A stretch of 15,428 nt of DNA. Source: Bacteroidota bacterium. Lineage in GTDB: Bacteria > Bacteroidota > Bacteroidia > Chitinophagales > Chitinophagaceae. Below the pieces are notes generated by a model. That model had not been told where the DNA came from. It was given only the letters and a program-made list of their open reading frames with translations, and made no database searches. The stretch spans positions 1-15,428 of the forward strand of contig CANFLP010000041.1 in assembly GCA_947447835.1 (NCBI GenBank). The letters run 5' to 3'. Positions within the stretch are counted from its first letter, which is position 1; each line of letters starts with the position of its first letter. Below, in pieces: positions 7,817 through 14,487 of the stretch. The translations under genes were made by a program, and so were the position numbers.

Positions 7817-9058
7817 TTATAAATCTGAAATACGCTTTATGTAACTATAAAATTGATGTTTAGCACCTTCTTTTAATTGAGCACTATAAATGCCGTCTGC
7901 GCCTGATGTAAAATAGGCAGTCACGCTTGCAATGCCAATATATATACCAGCATTCAACCCAAACATTTCAATACCTAGTACAATAGACGCAACTGCGCAA
8001 TGTGTTGCACCAGCAAATACAGCAACAAATCCCATACCAGCTAATAAAGCCATTGGCAATGGTATAAACCAAATAAGTATATTCCCAAGTGTCGCCCCAA
8101 TAAAAAATAGTGGTGTTACTTCGCCGCCCTTAAATCCTGCACTCAAAGTAAAGGTGGTTAAAAGTAATTTTATTAAAAAATCATAATTGCCCACATGATT
8201 TTGAAATGATTCCACAATTGTTGGGATACCTAAGCCAATATGTTTGGTGGTGCCCAATAAGCTTATTGCAGCTACTATAACAATGCCACCAATAAATGGG
8301 CGCAACGGCTCATATTTTATTTTCTTAAATAATATGCTCCATGCCATATTAAATTTTGTAAACAACAATGCAGTCAATCCAAAAATTAATCCAGCTAAAA
8401 AGGTTGAAACCAATGGCAAAGCGTGCATGCTTGGAACTAATGGGATTGAATAACTTGTATGATGTATTCCTAAATACAAACAAGTGTAGTGTGCAATAAA
8501 GGCTGCTGCAAAACTTGGAATGATATCTGCAATTCTAATATTCTTAAACAACATAATTTCTAATGCAAAAATGGCGCCAGCTATTGGAGTGCCAAATACG
8601 GCTGCAAATCCCGCACTTATGCCAATGATTAAAATAGTTTTTCGTTGCTTGTCATTTAATTTAAATAGTGCAGTAAATTGATCTGCAATAGCACCACCCA
8701 TTTGTACAGCGGTTCCTTCACGGCCAGCGGAACCTCCAGCTAAATGCGTTAAAATAGTTCCTATGTATACTAAGGGTGCCATTTTAAAAGGAATCTTAGT
8801 TTGTGGGTCATTGTGCTCTTCTAATAAAAGATTGTTCCCTTTTTTGGTATCACCGCCTAAGTAGTAGTACATCGCGCCAATTAAAAAACCTATAACTGGA
8901 AGTGTGTAAATAATCCATAAATGATTTTCTCTCCAGTTGGTTACAAAATCTAAACTACTTAAGAATAATGCTGCTGCAGCCCCAATTAAGACACCAGAGA
9001 TAACACAAATGACAGTCCATTTGATTATATTAAGTAAGTGTGTTTTTGTGCTGCTCAT
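7817..9058 (-). CDS. CLC-family transporter, probable fluoride/proton antiporter (CLC-F type)
   Basis: This 413-residue inner-membrane protein has the CLC fold. Canonical GSGIP is replaced by KGNNLL (residues 73-78). The gating motif is GREGT (112-116), with the gating glutamate Glu114. The third motif is GGEVTP (311-316) instead of the chloride type GxFxP. The Glu-Val-Thr triplet and Tyr391 near the C-terminus correspond, from memory, to Glu318/Val319/Thr320 and Tyr396 of the Enterococcus casseliflavus fluoride transporter, with constant offsets of 4-5 residues. It should therefore export fluoride in exchange for protons. There is no C-terminal CBS domain. The ATG at 9058 was preferred; an upstream in-frame start at 9121 would overlap the preceding gene and add a charged, unlikely extension. 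It follows the small membrane protein gene by 11 bases in one operon. I see no fluoride riboswitch upstream. A chloride specificity remains possible. Confidence 0.85.
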   Translation of the reverse strand: MSSTKTHLLNIIKWTVICVISGVLIGAAAALFLSSLDFVTNWRENHLWIIYTLPVIGFLIGAMYYYLGGDTKKGNNLLLEEHNDPQTKIPFKMAPLVYIGTILTHLAGGSAGREGTAVQMGGAIADQFTALFKLNDKQRKTILIIGISAGFAAVFGTPIAGAIFALEIMLFKNIRIADIIPSFAAAFIAHYTCLYLGIHHTSYSIPLVPSMHALPLVSTFLAGLIFGLTALLFTKFNMAWSILFKKIKYEPLRPFIGGIVIVAAISLLGTTKHIGLGIPTIVESFQNHVGNYDFLIKLLLTTFTLSAGFKGGEVTPLFFIGATLGNILIWFIPLPMALLAGMGFVAVFAGATHCAVASIVLGIEMFGLNAGIYIGIASVTAYFTSGADGIYSAQLKEGAKHQFYSYIKRISDL

Positions 9059-9069
9059 ATAAATTATAG

Positions 9070-9312
9070 TTATGCGTCCTTTTTCTTTTTTGATATCATA
9101 ATAATTGCAATAATTACCCAAACAATATTAACCACCATCGAAGGGTAAGCCTGATGAAAATATGTGTTAATGACAAAAAACAAGCCACCTAATATATTTG
9201 CCCAGACATACCATTTACTTTCTGCAGCTAAACGTCCTGTTATATTTAATGCGTAAGATCCAACAATCAATACAGACGCAATCCATCCCAAAACTTCTAC
9301 TAATATATTCAT
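9070..9312 (-). CDS. Small CBU_0592-type integral membrane protein
   Basis: This 80-residue protein has three hydrophobic stretches (about residues 3-24, 34-51 and 57-74) and a basic C-terminus KKKK. The pattern LGWIASVLIVGSYALN, then AESKWYVWANILGG, then INTYFHQAYPS and a final VNIVWVIIAI helix resembles the small uncharacterised proteins called CBU_0592 family. Biochemical function is not known. It is the first gene of a two-gene minus-strand operon, with 11 bases between its stop and the ATG of the CLC-F transporter, so it may be an accessory to ion transport or merely co-transcribed. A small frame on the other strand across it is not supported. The start ATG at 9312 begins directly at the first hydrophobic segment. 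Confidence 0.82.
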   Translation of the reverse strand: MNILVEVLGWIASVLIVGSYALNITGRLAAESKWYVWANILGGLFFVINTYFHQAYPSMVVNIVWVIIAIIMISKKKKDA

Positions 9313-9359
9313 TGAATAAAAATACGCTAAATGGGCTTAAAATTTGCTGTTTTAGATGT

Positions 9360-9366
9360 CAAACTA
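9360..9366 (-). promoter_or_regulatory. Possible -7 element of the small-membrane-protein/CLC operon
   Basis: On the minus strand the bases read TAGTTTG, one base short of TAnnTTTG. A minus-strand TTG (plus-strand CAA at 9389-9391) lies 22 bases further upstream and could be the -33 element. Transcription would begin about 40 bases before the ATG at 9312. The site lies in the 145-base divergent spacer shared with the carbonic anhydrase gene. Confidence 0.3.
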
Positions 9367-9406
9367 TTTATAATCAAGTACTATTACTCAATTTAAAAAT
9401 ATTGAC

Positions 9407-9414
9407 TACTTTTA
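9407..9414 (+). promoter_or_regulatory. Possible -7 element for the carbonic anhydrase gene
   Basis: TACTTTTA at 9407-9414 matches TAnnTTTG except for the last base. It lies 43 bases before the ATG at 9458, a distance like that proposed for susC. A TTG at the expected -33 distance is absent, so this is a weak call. Confidence 0.25.
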
Positions 9415-9457
9415 TGTGCACAAAGCATTCACTAGTTTAATCAATGCAAGGAATAAC

Positions 9458-10090
9458 ATGGAAAAATCATATCAAAAATTACTAGAGAATAATAAAAAAT
9501 GGGTTGCTGATCAATTAGCGCTAGACCCTAATTTTTTTAATGAATTAGCTGACAAACAAAATCCAGAATATTTATGGATTGGTTGTTCTGACAGCCGAGT
9601 TCCTGCCAATCAAATTACAGGCACTATGCCGGGTGATGTTTTTGTACATCGCAATATTGCCAACATGGTAGTGCATAGCGACATGAATATGTTAAGTGTA
9701 TTGTCATATGCTGTGGAAGTTTTACAAGTTAAACATGTAATAGTTTGCGGACACTATGGTTGTGGAGGCGTATTGGCTGCAATGCATAATAAGCAACTAG
9801 GATTAATTGATAACTGGTTAAGACATTTGAAAGATGTGTATAGAATTAATTACCAAGAGTTAGACGCGATACAAGACCAAGATGCGCGTGGGCGTCGTTT
9901 TGTGGAATTAAATGTGATTGAACAAGTTTTCCATTTAGGCAAAACATCTATTGTTCAAAATGCATGGAAGCGTGGACAGGACTTGCACCTACACGGATGG
10001 GCTTATGACGTAAAGGACGGCTTAATTAATGACTTAGGTGTTAATTTTACCAATACCGACGATTTACATAGCGTTTATCATTTAGATTAA
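9458..10090 (+). CDS. Beta-class carbonic anhydrase
   Basis: This 210-residue cytoplasmic zinc enzyme interconverts CO2 and bicarbonate. The zinc site is complete: Cys43 in GCSDSR (residues 42-47), then His99 and Cys102 in GHYGCGG. The catalytic Asp45-Arg47 dyad in CSDSR is present. The segment FVHRNIANMV (about 62-71) is also typical of the family. Length fits bacterial beta-carbonic anhydrases (about 200-230). The ATG at 9458 was chosen; an in-frame GTG at 9416 would add 14 residues unlike the family N-terminus and lies just after a possible promoter. The gene is divergent from the CLC operon and is probably monocistronic, with a weak terminator following. The enzyme would supply bicarbonate for carboxylases or help in pH balance; the sequence does not show which. 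Confidence 0.95.
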   Translation: MEKSYQKLLENNKKWVADQLALDPNFFNELADKQNPEYLWIGCSDSRVPANQITGTMPGDVFVHRNIANMVVHSDMNMLSVLSYAVEVLQVKHVIVCGHYGCGGVLAAMHNKQLGLIDNWLRHLKDVYRINYQELDAIQDQDARGRRFVELNVIEQVFHLGKTSIVQNAWKRGQDLHLHGWAYDVKDGLINDLGVNFTNTDDLHSVYHLD

Positions 10091-10136
10091 GACGCTCCTA
10101 ATCATCATACTTATTTTTTAAAGTAATTTTCACTAC

Positions 10137-10159
10137 TGCATTGTGGTAATGCGTTTTTT
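10137..10159 (+). terminator. Weak intrinsic terminator candidate after the carbonic anhydrase
   Basis: GCATT (10138-10142) and AATGC (10148-10152) pair around a GTGGT loop, with a possible T-G pair below. Six T follow at 10154-10159. The stem is short and AT-rich, so it may be inefficient; it lies about 47 bases after the carbonic anhydrase stop and 30 bases before the fucosidase start. Confidence 0.42.
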
Positions 10160-10178
10160 AATTAAATTTAATCAACGA

Positions 10179-10186
10179 TAAATCTG
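10179..10186 (+). promoter_or_regulatory. Possible -7 element for the fucosidase gene
   Basis: TAAATCTG at 10179-10186 matches TAnnTTTG except for one base. It ends 4 bases before the ATG at 10191, so a transcript from it would be leaderless or nearly so. No -33 TTG is visible at the right distance. It is weak alone, but similar in position to the box before the APC transporter gene. Confidence 0.22.
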
Positions 10187-10190
10187 CCAC

Positions 10191-11510
10191 ATGAAAAATT
10201 TTATTGCTCTATTTGCTTGCTTTTTTATTTTACAAACGCAAGCTCAAAACTACACACCCACATCTGGTAATTTAGCTGCTAGAACTGCATTTCAAGACAG
10301 AAAGTTCGGCATGTTTATTCATTGGGGTGCTTCCAGTGTATTAGGCGACGGAGAGTGGGTAATGGAAAATCATGGCATTCAGGCAAAGGATTATAAAAAA
10401 TTAATAAAGCTATTTAATCCCATTAATTTTGATGCTGCTAAATGGGTAAGCACTGCAAAGAGTGCTGGCATGAAGTATATTGTATTTATCACAAGACATC
10501 ATGATGGCTTTTCTAACTGGGATACTAAATACTCGGATTGGAAAATAACCAATACACCCTATAAGCAAGATCCATTAAAAATGTTGGCTGCTGAATGTAA
10601 AAAGCAGGGTATAGAACTTGGTTTGTATTACTCAACTTTGGACTGGAGCCGTAACGATTATCCTTACGAAACAGGAAGAACAGGGCAAAAAGCAGGCCGT
10701 ACCGAAAAAAGCAATTATGCTTCTTATTTACAGTTCATGAAGAATCAGTTAACTGAATTGCTTACTAATTATGGCAGTATTTCATGTATTTGGTTTGATG
10801 GGCATTGGGATCAAACTAATGTAGAAGGGTCTAAGGACAGGACATCTCGCATTGATTGGAAGTATGATCAAATTTACGGGCTAATACATAAGTTACAGCC
10901 CAATTGTATGATTGGCAATAATCATCATTTAGATCCTATTAATGGGGAGGACTTTCAAATGTTTGAGCAGGATTTACCTGGTCAAAATACCGCTGGTTTT
11001 AATTTTCAATCAGCTTCTGCATTGCCCTTAGAATCTTGCATTACGATGAATGATTCATGGGGTTTTAGAATTACCGATCATAACTATAAATCGTTTAAAG
11101 CAATTATCCGCACTTTGGTAGGTGCTGCTGGACGAAATACAAACCTATTATTAAACGTAGGTCCAATGCCTAATGGAGAAATTGGCAAGGAGTTTACTGA
11201 TACCTTGGCTTTAGTGGGTAAATGGACAAAGCAATTTGGTCATACTGTTTATGGAACCCGAGGTGGTCCAATGCATGCAGAAAAATGGGGTGTAACCACA
11301 CAGGATGCGAAACATGTTTATTTGCACATTTTTGAAAAGCCTGAAAATTCGGCTGTGGTAATTCCTGGTAATTATGATCTTAATTCTGTGGTTTTGGTAG
11401 TTAGCGGTAAAAAAGTAGTTGCTAAACAAGTGAACGGAGGTGTTGAAATTGACTTAAAAGGAATTAGCATGGTAGGCCCTGACACTATTATAGAATTGTC
11501 CAAATCATAG
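10191..11510 (+). CDS. Secreted GH29 alpha-L-fucosidase
   Basis: This 439-residue glycoside hydrolase of family 29 releases L-fucose from fucosylated glycans by a retaining mechanism. The signal peptide is about residues 1-19 (cleavage at TQAQ), so the enzyme acts in the periplasm or at the surface. Family landmarks appear in order: RKFGMFIHWGASSV (37-50), the HHDGFS motif (103-108) after KYIVFITR, GLYYSTLDW (144-152), the nucleophile Asp203 in CIWFDGHWD (199-207), CITMNDSWGF (283-292), and LLLNVGPMPNGEIGKEF (319-335). The acid/base is not fixed in this family; Glu253 or Glu259 in NGEDFQMFEQ are candidates. A beta-sandwich domain follows the barrel, and there is no added carbohydrate-binding module, making it a compact member. 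It stands alone, with no SusC/SusD pair or other glycosidase directly beside it; the nearest receptor genes are the TonB receptor 180 bases downstream. Confidence 0.93.
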   Translation: MKNFIALFACFFILQTQAQNYTPTSGNLAARTAFQDRKFGMFIHWGASSVLGDGEWVMENHGIQAKDYKKLIKLFNPINFDAAKWVSTAKSAGMKYIVFITRHHDGFSNWDTKYSDWKITNTPYKQDPLKMLAAECKKQGIELGLYYSTLDWSRNDYPYETGRTGQKAGRTEKSNYASYLQFMKNQLTELLTNYGSISCIWFDGHWDQTNVEGSKDRTSRIDWKYDQIYGLIHKLQPNCMIGNNHHLDPINGEDFQMFEQDLPGQNTAGFNFQSASALPLESCITMNDSWGFRITDHNYKSFKAIIRTLVGAAGRNTNLLLNVGPMPNGEIGKEFTDTLALVGKWTKQFGHTVYGTRGGPMHAEKWGVTTQDAKHVYLHIFEKPENSAVVIPGNYDLNSVVLVVSGKKVVAKQVNGGVEIDLKGISMVGPDTIIELSKS

Positions 11511-11585
11511 CCTAAACGCTATCTTAATGTAAACAATGTGATACTAAAATCGTATTCAAAGTAACAAATCTTTGATAATGAACAC

Positions 11586-11602
11586 ATTAAGAAGTACTTA
11601 AT
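11586..11602. repeat. Inverted repeat ATTAAG / CTTAAT upstream of the second TonB receptor
   Basis: Two 6-base arms (11586-11591 and 11597-11602) flank AAGTA. A second small repeat, CTAAA...TTTAG, follows a few bases later. Both lie in the 180-base spacer before the receptor gene and have no T-run, so they look more like operator candidates than terminators. In AT-rich DNA the chance of such short repeats is considerable. Confidence 0.25.
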
Positions 11603-11661
11603 AAAATCTAAAGTTAATATTTAGTTCACATTCGCTTAACAATTTGGTAACATTAGATTCT

Positions 11662-11669
11662 AATCTTTG
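11662..11669 (+). promoter_or_regulatory. Candidate -7 element of the TonB receptor/lipoprotein unit
   Basis: AATCTTTG at 11662-11669 fits TAnnTTTG with one mismatch (TAATCTTTG if the preceding base is counted). It is followed by GC, and the GTG start at 11691 is 21 bases beyond. A TTTG at 11643-11646 is somewhat too close to be an ideal -33 element. The identical octamer AATCTTTG also occurs at 11567-11574, so a second upstream promoter is conceivable. Confidence 0.38.
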
Positions 11670-11690
11670 CGGTATAAACAAATTCATACC

Positions 11691-14450
11691 GTGAAAAGGC
11701 TATTAATACTAATTACGATCATTTTTTCTACTGTTTTCGCACAAGCGCAAAGAGCTAAGTTGTCAGGTAAGGTTACTAGTACCAAAAACGAAGCATTAAT
11801 TGCAGTTACAGTTTCGTTAAAGGGCGAAAGAACAGTAGTAACTAAATCAGATGTTGAAGGTAGATTCAGTTTTAATATTGATGTTAATAAAAACTATACT
11901 TTAGTCCTAACTTATATTGGTTATAAGGATGCTACAGTAAGTAATATCAAAGCAACTTCAGCTAATGAAGAAATTGTTAAAGATGTACTTCTTGAAGAAT
12001 CAGGAAAAAAATTAACAGATGTTGTTGTAAGCGCTTCAAGAGCTTCAAATAAAGGAGAGTCGGTAAATGCATTAATTGCATATCAAAAAAACACAAATAC
12101 AGTTGCTTCAGTAATTTCATCTGAAGCTATCAAGAGAAGCCCAGATAGAAATACTGCAGAGATTTTAAAAAGAACTCCAGGCGCATCTATTCAAGAAGGA
12201 AAGTATATTGTTGTGAGAGGTTTAGCGGATAGATATAACCAAGCAATGTTGAATGGCATACTTTTGACAAGTACTGAGCCTGATCGTAAAACCTTTTCTT
12301 TTGACTTATTTCCATCTCAAATTATCGATAACATTATCATAAACAAAGCCTTTGTTCCAGAGTTACCAGGTGAGTGGGCAGGTGGATTAATACAAGTAAA
12401 CACAAAAGATATTCCTACAAAGAATTTCTTTAACATGCAATTATCTACTAGTTACAATACGATTTCAACTGGGAAAGATTTTTACAAGGATAAAGGCGGT
12501 AAAACAGATTGGTTAGGTATTGATGACGGTACAAGATCTTTACCAGTAGGCTATACTACAAAATCTAATTTTGACACAACAAATATTGCAGCTAAAACTG
12601 CATTAGGTAAAACGATGTCTAATAACTGGGTTCCAGTTAAAACAACTGCTACGCCAAACTTTGCTGTACAAATGAATGGTGGTTTTTCAGGTACTTTATT
12701 TGGTAAAAAAATGGGCGGAATGTTGGGAGCTAACTTTGCACGCAATCAAAAATTCCAAGACAATTTAAACCAACAAAATACATTAGAAGCTGGTAAGTTT
12801 TCTACTATATATAAATATGCTGACGAAAAGTATATTCAGGATATTAATATGGGCGCAATTGCTGGTTTGTCTATGTACTTAAATCCATTAAATAAAATTA
12901 GTTACAAAGCAATTTTGAACGTAAAGTCAAACAATGCCTATACATCAAGAATGGGAAATGAATATTCAAGAGGTGATTTGATGAAGGCAAATGAATTCAC
13001 ATTTGCACAAAATACTTTCTTTACAAATCAATTAAATGGAGAGCACAGTATAAATAAGTCATTGAAGTTTAACTGGTATGGTGCTTTTAATATCTTAGAT
13101 AGTTATAGCCCAGATCAAAGAAGGATATTGTACACGAAATCTGCCGCAGGCACTGATCCTTATGTATTAAACTTGTCTAACTCGTTGTCTCAACAGTCTG
13201 GAAGTAGAATCTATCAAAATTTGAGTGATTATATTTATACAGCTGGTGGTGATTTGTCTTACAAAATTGGTCAACAAACAATCAAGGCAGGTTATATCTT
13301 GCAAATTAAGGATCGTTTATATGATGCTAAATTATTTGCGAACTTTTTACCTAAAGACAACCCTAGTTTAAGAGCGTTAACACCAGATGTAGTGTTTGCA
13401 CCTGAAAACTTTGGTAACGGAACGGATAATAAATTTGGATTTGATGCCATTAAAGGTAGAAATTTTAGATACATGGCTAATACCATTTTAAATGGTGGTT
13501 ATTTACAATTTGACAATAAGATTTCAGAAAAGTTAAGAGCTGTATGGGGATTACGTGTTGAGGATTATGATCAATTAGTGGGTAGTGTAAAGAAATACGA
13601 TCCAAGATATACACTTTCTAGAGTAACCGATTATTTGCCAGGTATTAATACCACTTATAAAATCACTCAAAATAGTAATTTAAGAATTACAGCTTCTCAA
13701 ACTGTTATTAGACCAGAGTTGAGAGAATTATCGTTCTTAAATATTTTTGACTTTGAATTAAATGCATCTGTGCAAGGTAATCCAACTTTGAAAAGAACAA
13801 AAATCACTAATACTGATTTACGTTACGAATTATATCCAGGATCAGGTGAAGTATTTACTGTTGGCGCATTTTACAAAGACTTTTCAAATCCTATTGAGCA
13901 AATATTTAGCGAAGGTTCTGGTGGTTCAAGTACATTCTCTTTCCAAAATGCAAAAAAGGCTATCACATATGGTTTGGAAATAGAAGCTAGAAAAAAATTA
14001 AATAAAAATTTCACTTTCCAAGCAAATGCTTCTTTAATTAACAGTAAGATTAAAGACGAGAATTTAAAATTAGACAGACAATTACAAGGACAGTCTCCAT
14101 ATTTGGTTAACGTAGGTTTATTATATGATGTTGCAGATAAAGGATTTAATGCTACGCTATTATTTAACCAAATCGGGGAAAGAATCTACTTGGTTGGAGA
14201 TATGCAAGCTGGCTCTGCTTCGCCAGATATTTACGAAGCACCAAGATCTTTAGTTGACTTCCAAATGAGTAAAAAAGTAATGAAAAATAAGGCTGAAATA
14301 AAATTAACTATTGCAGACTTATTAAATCAACAACAAACATTTTATCAAAACTTAACAACTAATCCTAAATACGAAAAAGGAATTGATGCGGTACGTTTTG
14401 CTAGAAAATTTGGTTCAACTTATGGAATTTCATTTAATTACTCTTTATAA
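11691..14450 (+). CDS. TonB-dependent outer-membrane receptor (non-SusC subclass)
   Basis: This 919-residue outer-membrane receptor starts with a signal peptide, MKRLLILITIIFSTVFAQAQ, cleaved near residue 19. A carboxypeptidase-regulatory-like domain covers about 22-102 (LSGKVTSTKNEALIAVTVSL at its start). A TonB-box-like KLTDVVVSAS lies at 107-116. The plug follows from about 133, with EILKRTPGAS (157-166), YIVVRGLADRYNQ (172-184) and GGLIQVNTKD (231-240). The remainder is a 22-strand-type barrel ending in FNYSL. The start is GTG at 11691; no ATG is near, and an in-frame TTG at 11667 overlaps the candidate promoter. It lacks the SusC-type NGVIxIxTKKG signature in its plug and is shorter than the SusC receptor. 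A beta-helical lipoprotein, not a SusD, follows 37 bases later, so a distinct receptor/lipoprotein pair is likely. The ligand is unknown. Confidence 0.92.
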   Translation: MKRLLILITIIFSTVFAQAQRAKLSGKVTSTKNEALIAVTVSLKGERTVVTKSDVEGRFSFNIDVNKNYTLVLTYIGYKDATVSNIKATSANEEIVKDVLLEESGKKLTDVVVSASRASNKGESVNALIAYQKNTNTVASVISSEAIKRSPDRNTAEILKRTPGASIQEGKYIVVRGLADRYNQAMLNGILLTSTEPDRKTFSFDLFPSQIIDNIIINKAFVPELPGEWAGGLIQVNTKDIPTKNFFNMQLSTSYNTISTGKDFYKDKGGKTDWLGIDDGTRSLPVGYTTKSNFDTTNIAAKTALGKTMSNNWVPVKTTATPNFAVQMNGGFSGTLFGKKMGGMLGANFARNQKFQDNLNQQNTLEAGKFSTIYKYADEKYIQDINMGAIAGLSMYLNPLNKISYKAILNVKSNNAYTSRMGNEYSRGDLMKANEFTFAQNTFFTNQLNGEHSINKSLKFNWYGAFNILDSYSPDQRRILYTKSAAGTDPYVLNLSNSLSQQSGSRIYQNLSDYIYTAGGDLSYKIGQQTIKAGYILQIKDRLYDAKLFANFLPKDNPSLRALTPDVVFAPENFGNGTDNKFGFDAIKGRNFRYMANTILNGGYLQFDNKISEKLRAVWGLRVEDYDQLVGSVKKYDPRYTLSRVTDYLPGINTTYKITQNSNLRITASQTVIRPELRELSFLNIFDFELNASVQGNPTLKRTKITNTDLRYELYPGSGEVFTVGAFYKDFSNPIEQIFSEGSGGSSTFSFQNAKKAITYGLEIEARKKLNKNFTFQANASLINSKIKDENLKLDRQLQGQSPYLVNVGLLYDVADKGFNATLLFNQIGERIYLVGDMQAGSASPDIYEAPRSLVDFQMSKKVMKNKAEIKLTIADLLNQQQTFYQNLTTNPKYEKGIDAVRFARKFGSTYGISFNYSL

Positions 14451-14487
14451 TATAACAAAAAACAAATCTTTTTTAAATACAACAACA

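Noticed and set aside
7932..8453. Plus-strand frames inside the CLC gene
   Set aside because: They are antisense shadows of a well-supported gene, with no start context or family resemblance.
9059..9121. Longer CLC protein starting at 9121
   Set aside because: The extra 21 residues are charged, overlap the end of the small membrane protein gene in another frame, and are not expected for the family.
9198..9440. 80-residue plus-strand frame across the small membrane protein and the divergent spacer
   Set aside because: It is antisense to a recognisable membrane protein, covers the promoter region, and its composition does not resemble a protein family.
444..11510. A polysaccharide utilisation locus joining the SusC/SusD pair and the fucosidase
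   Set aside because: They are about 4.8 kb apart, separated by a strong terminator, unrelated transport genes and a divergent operon.
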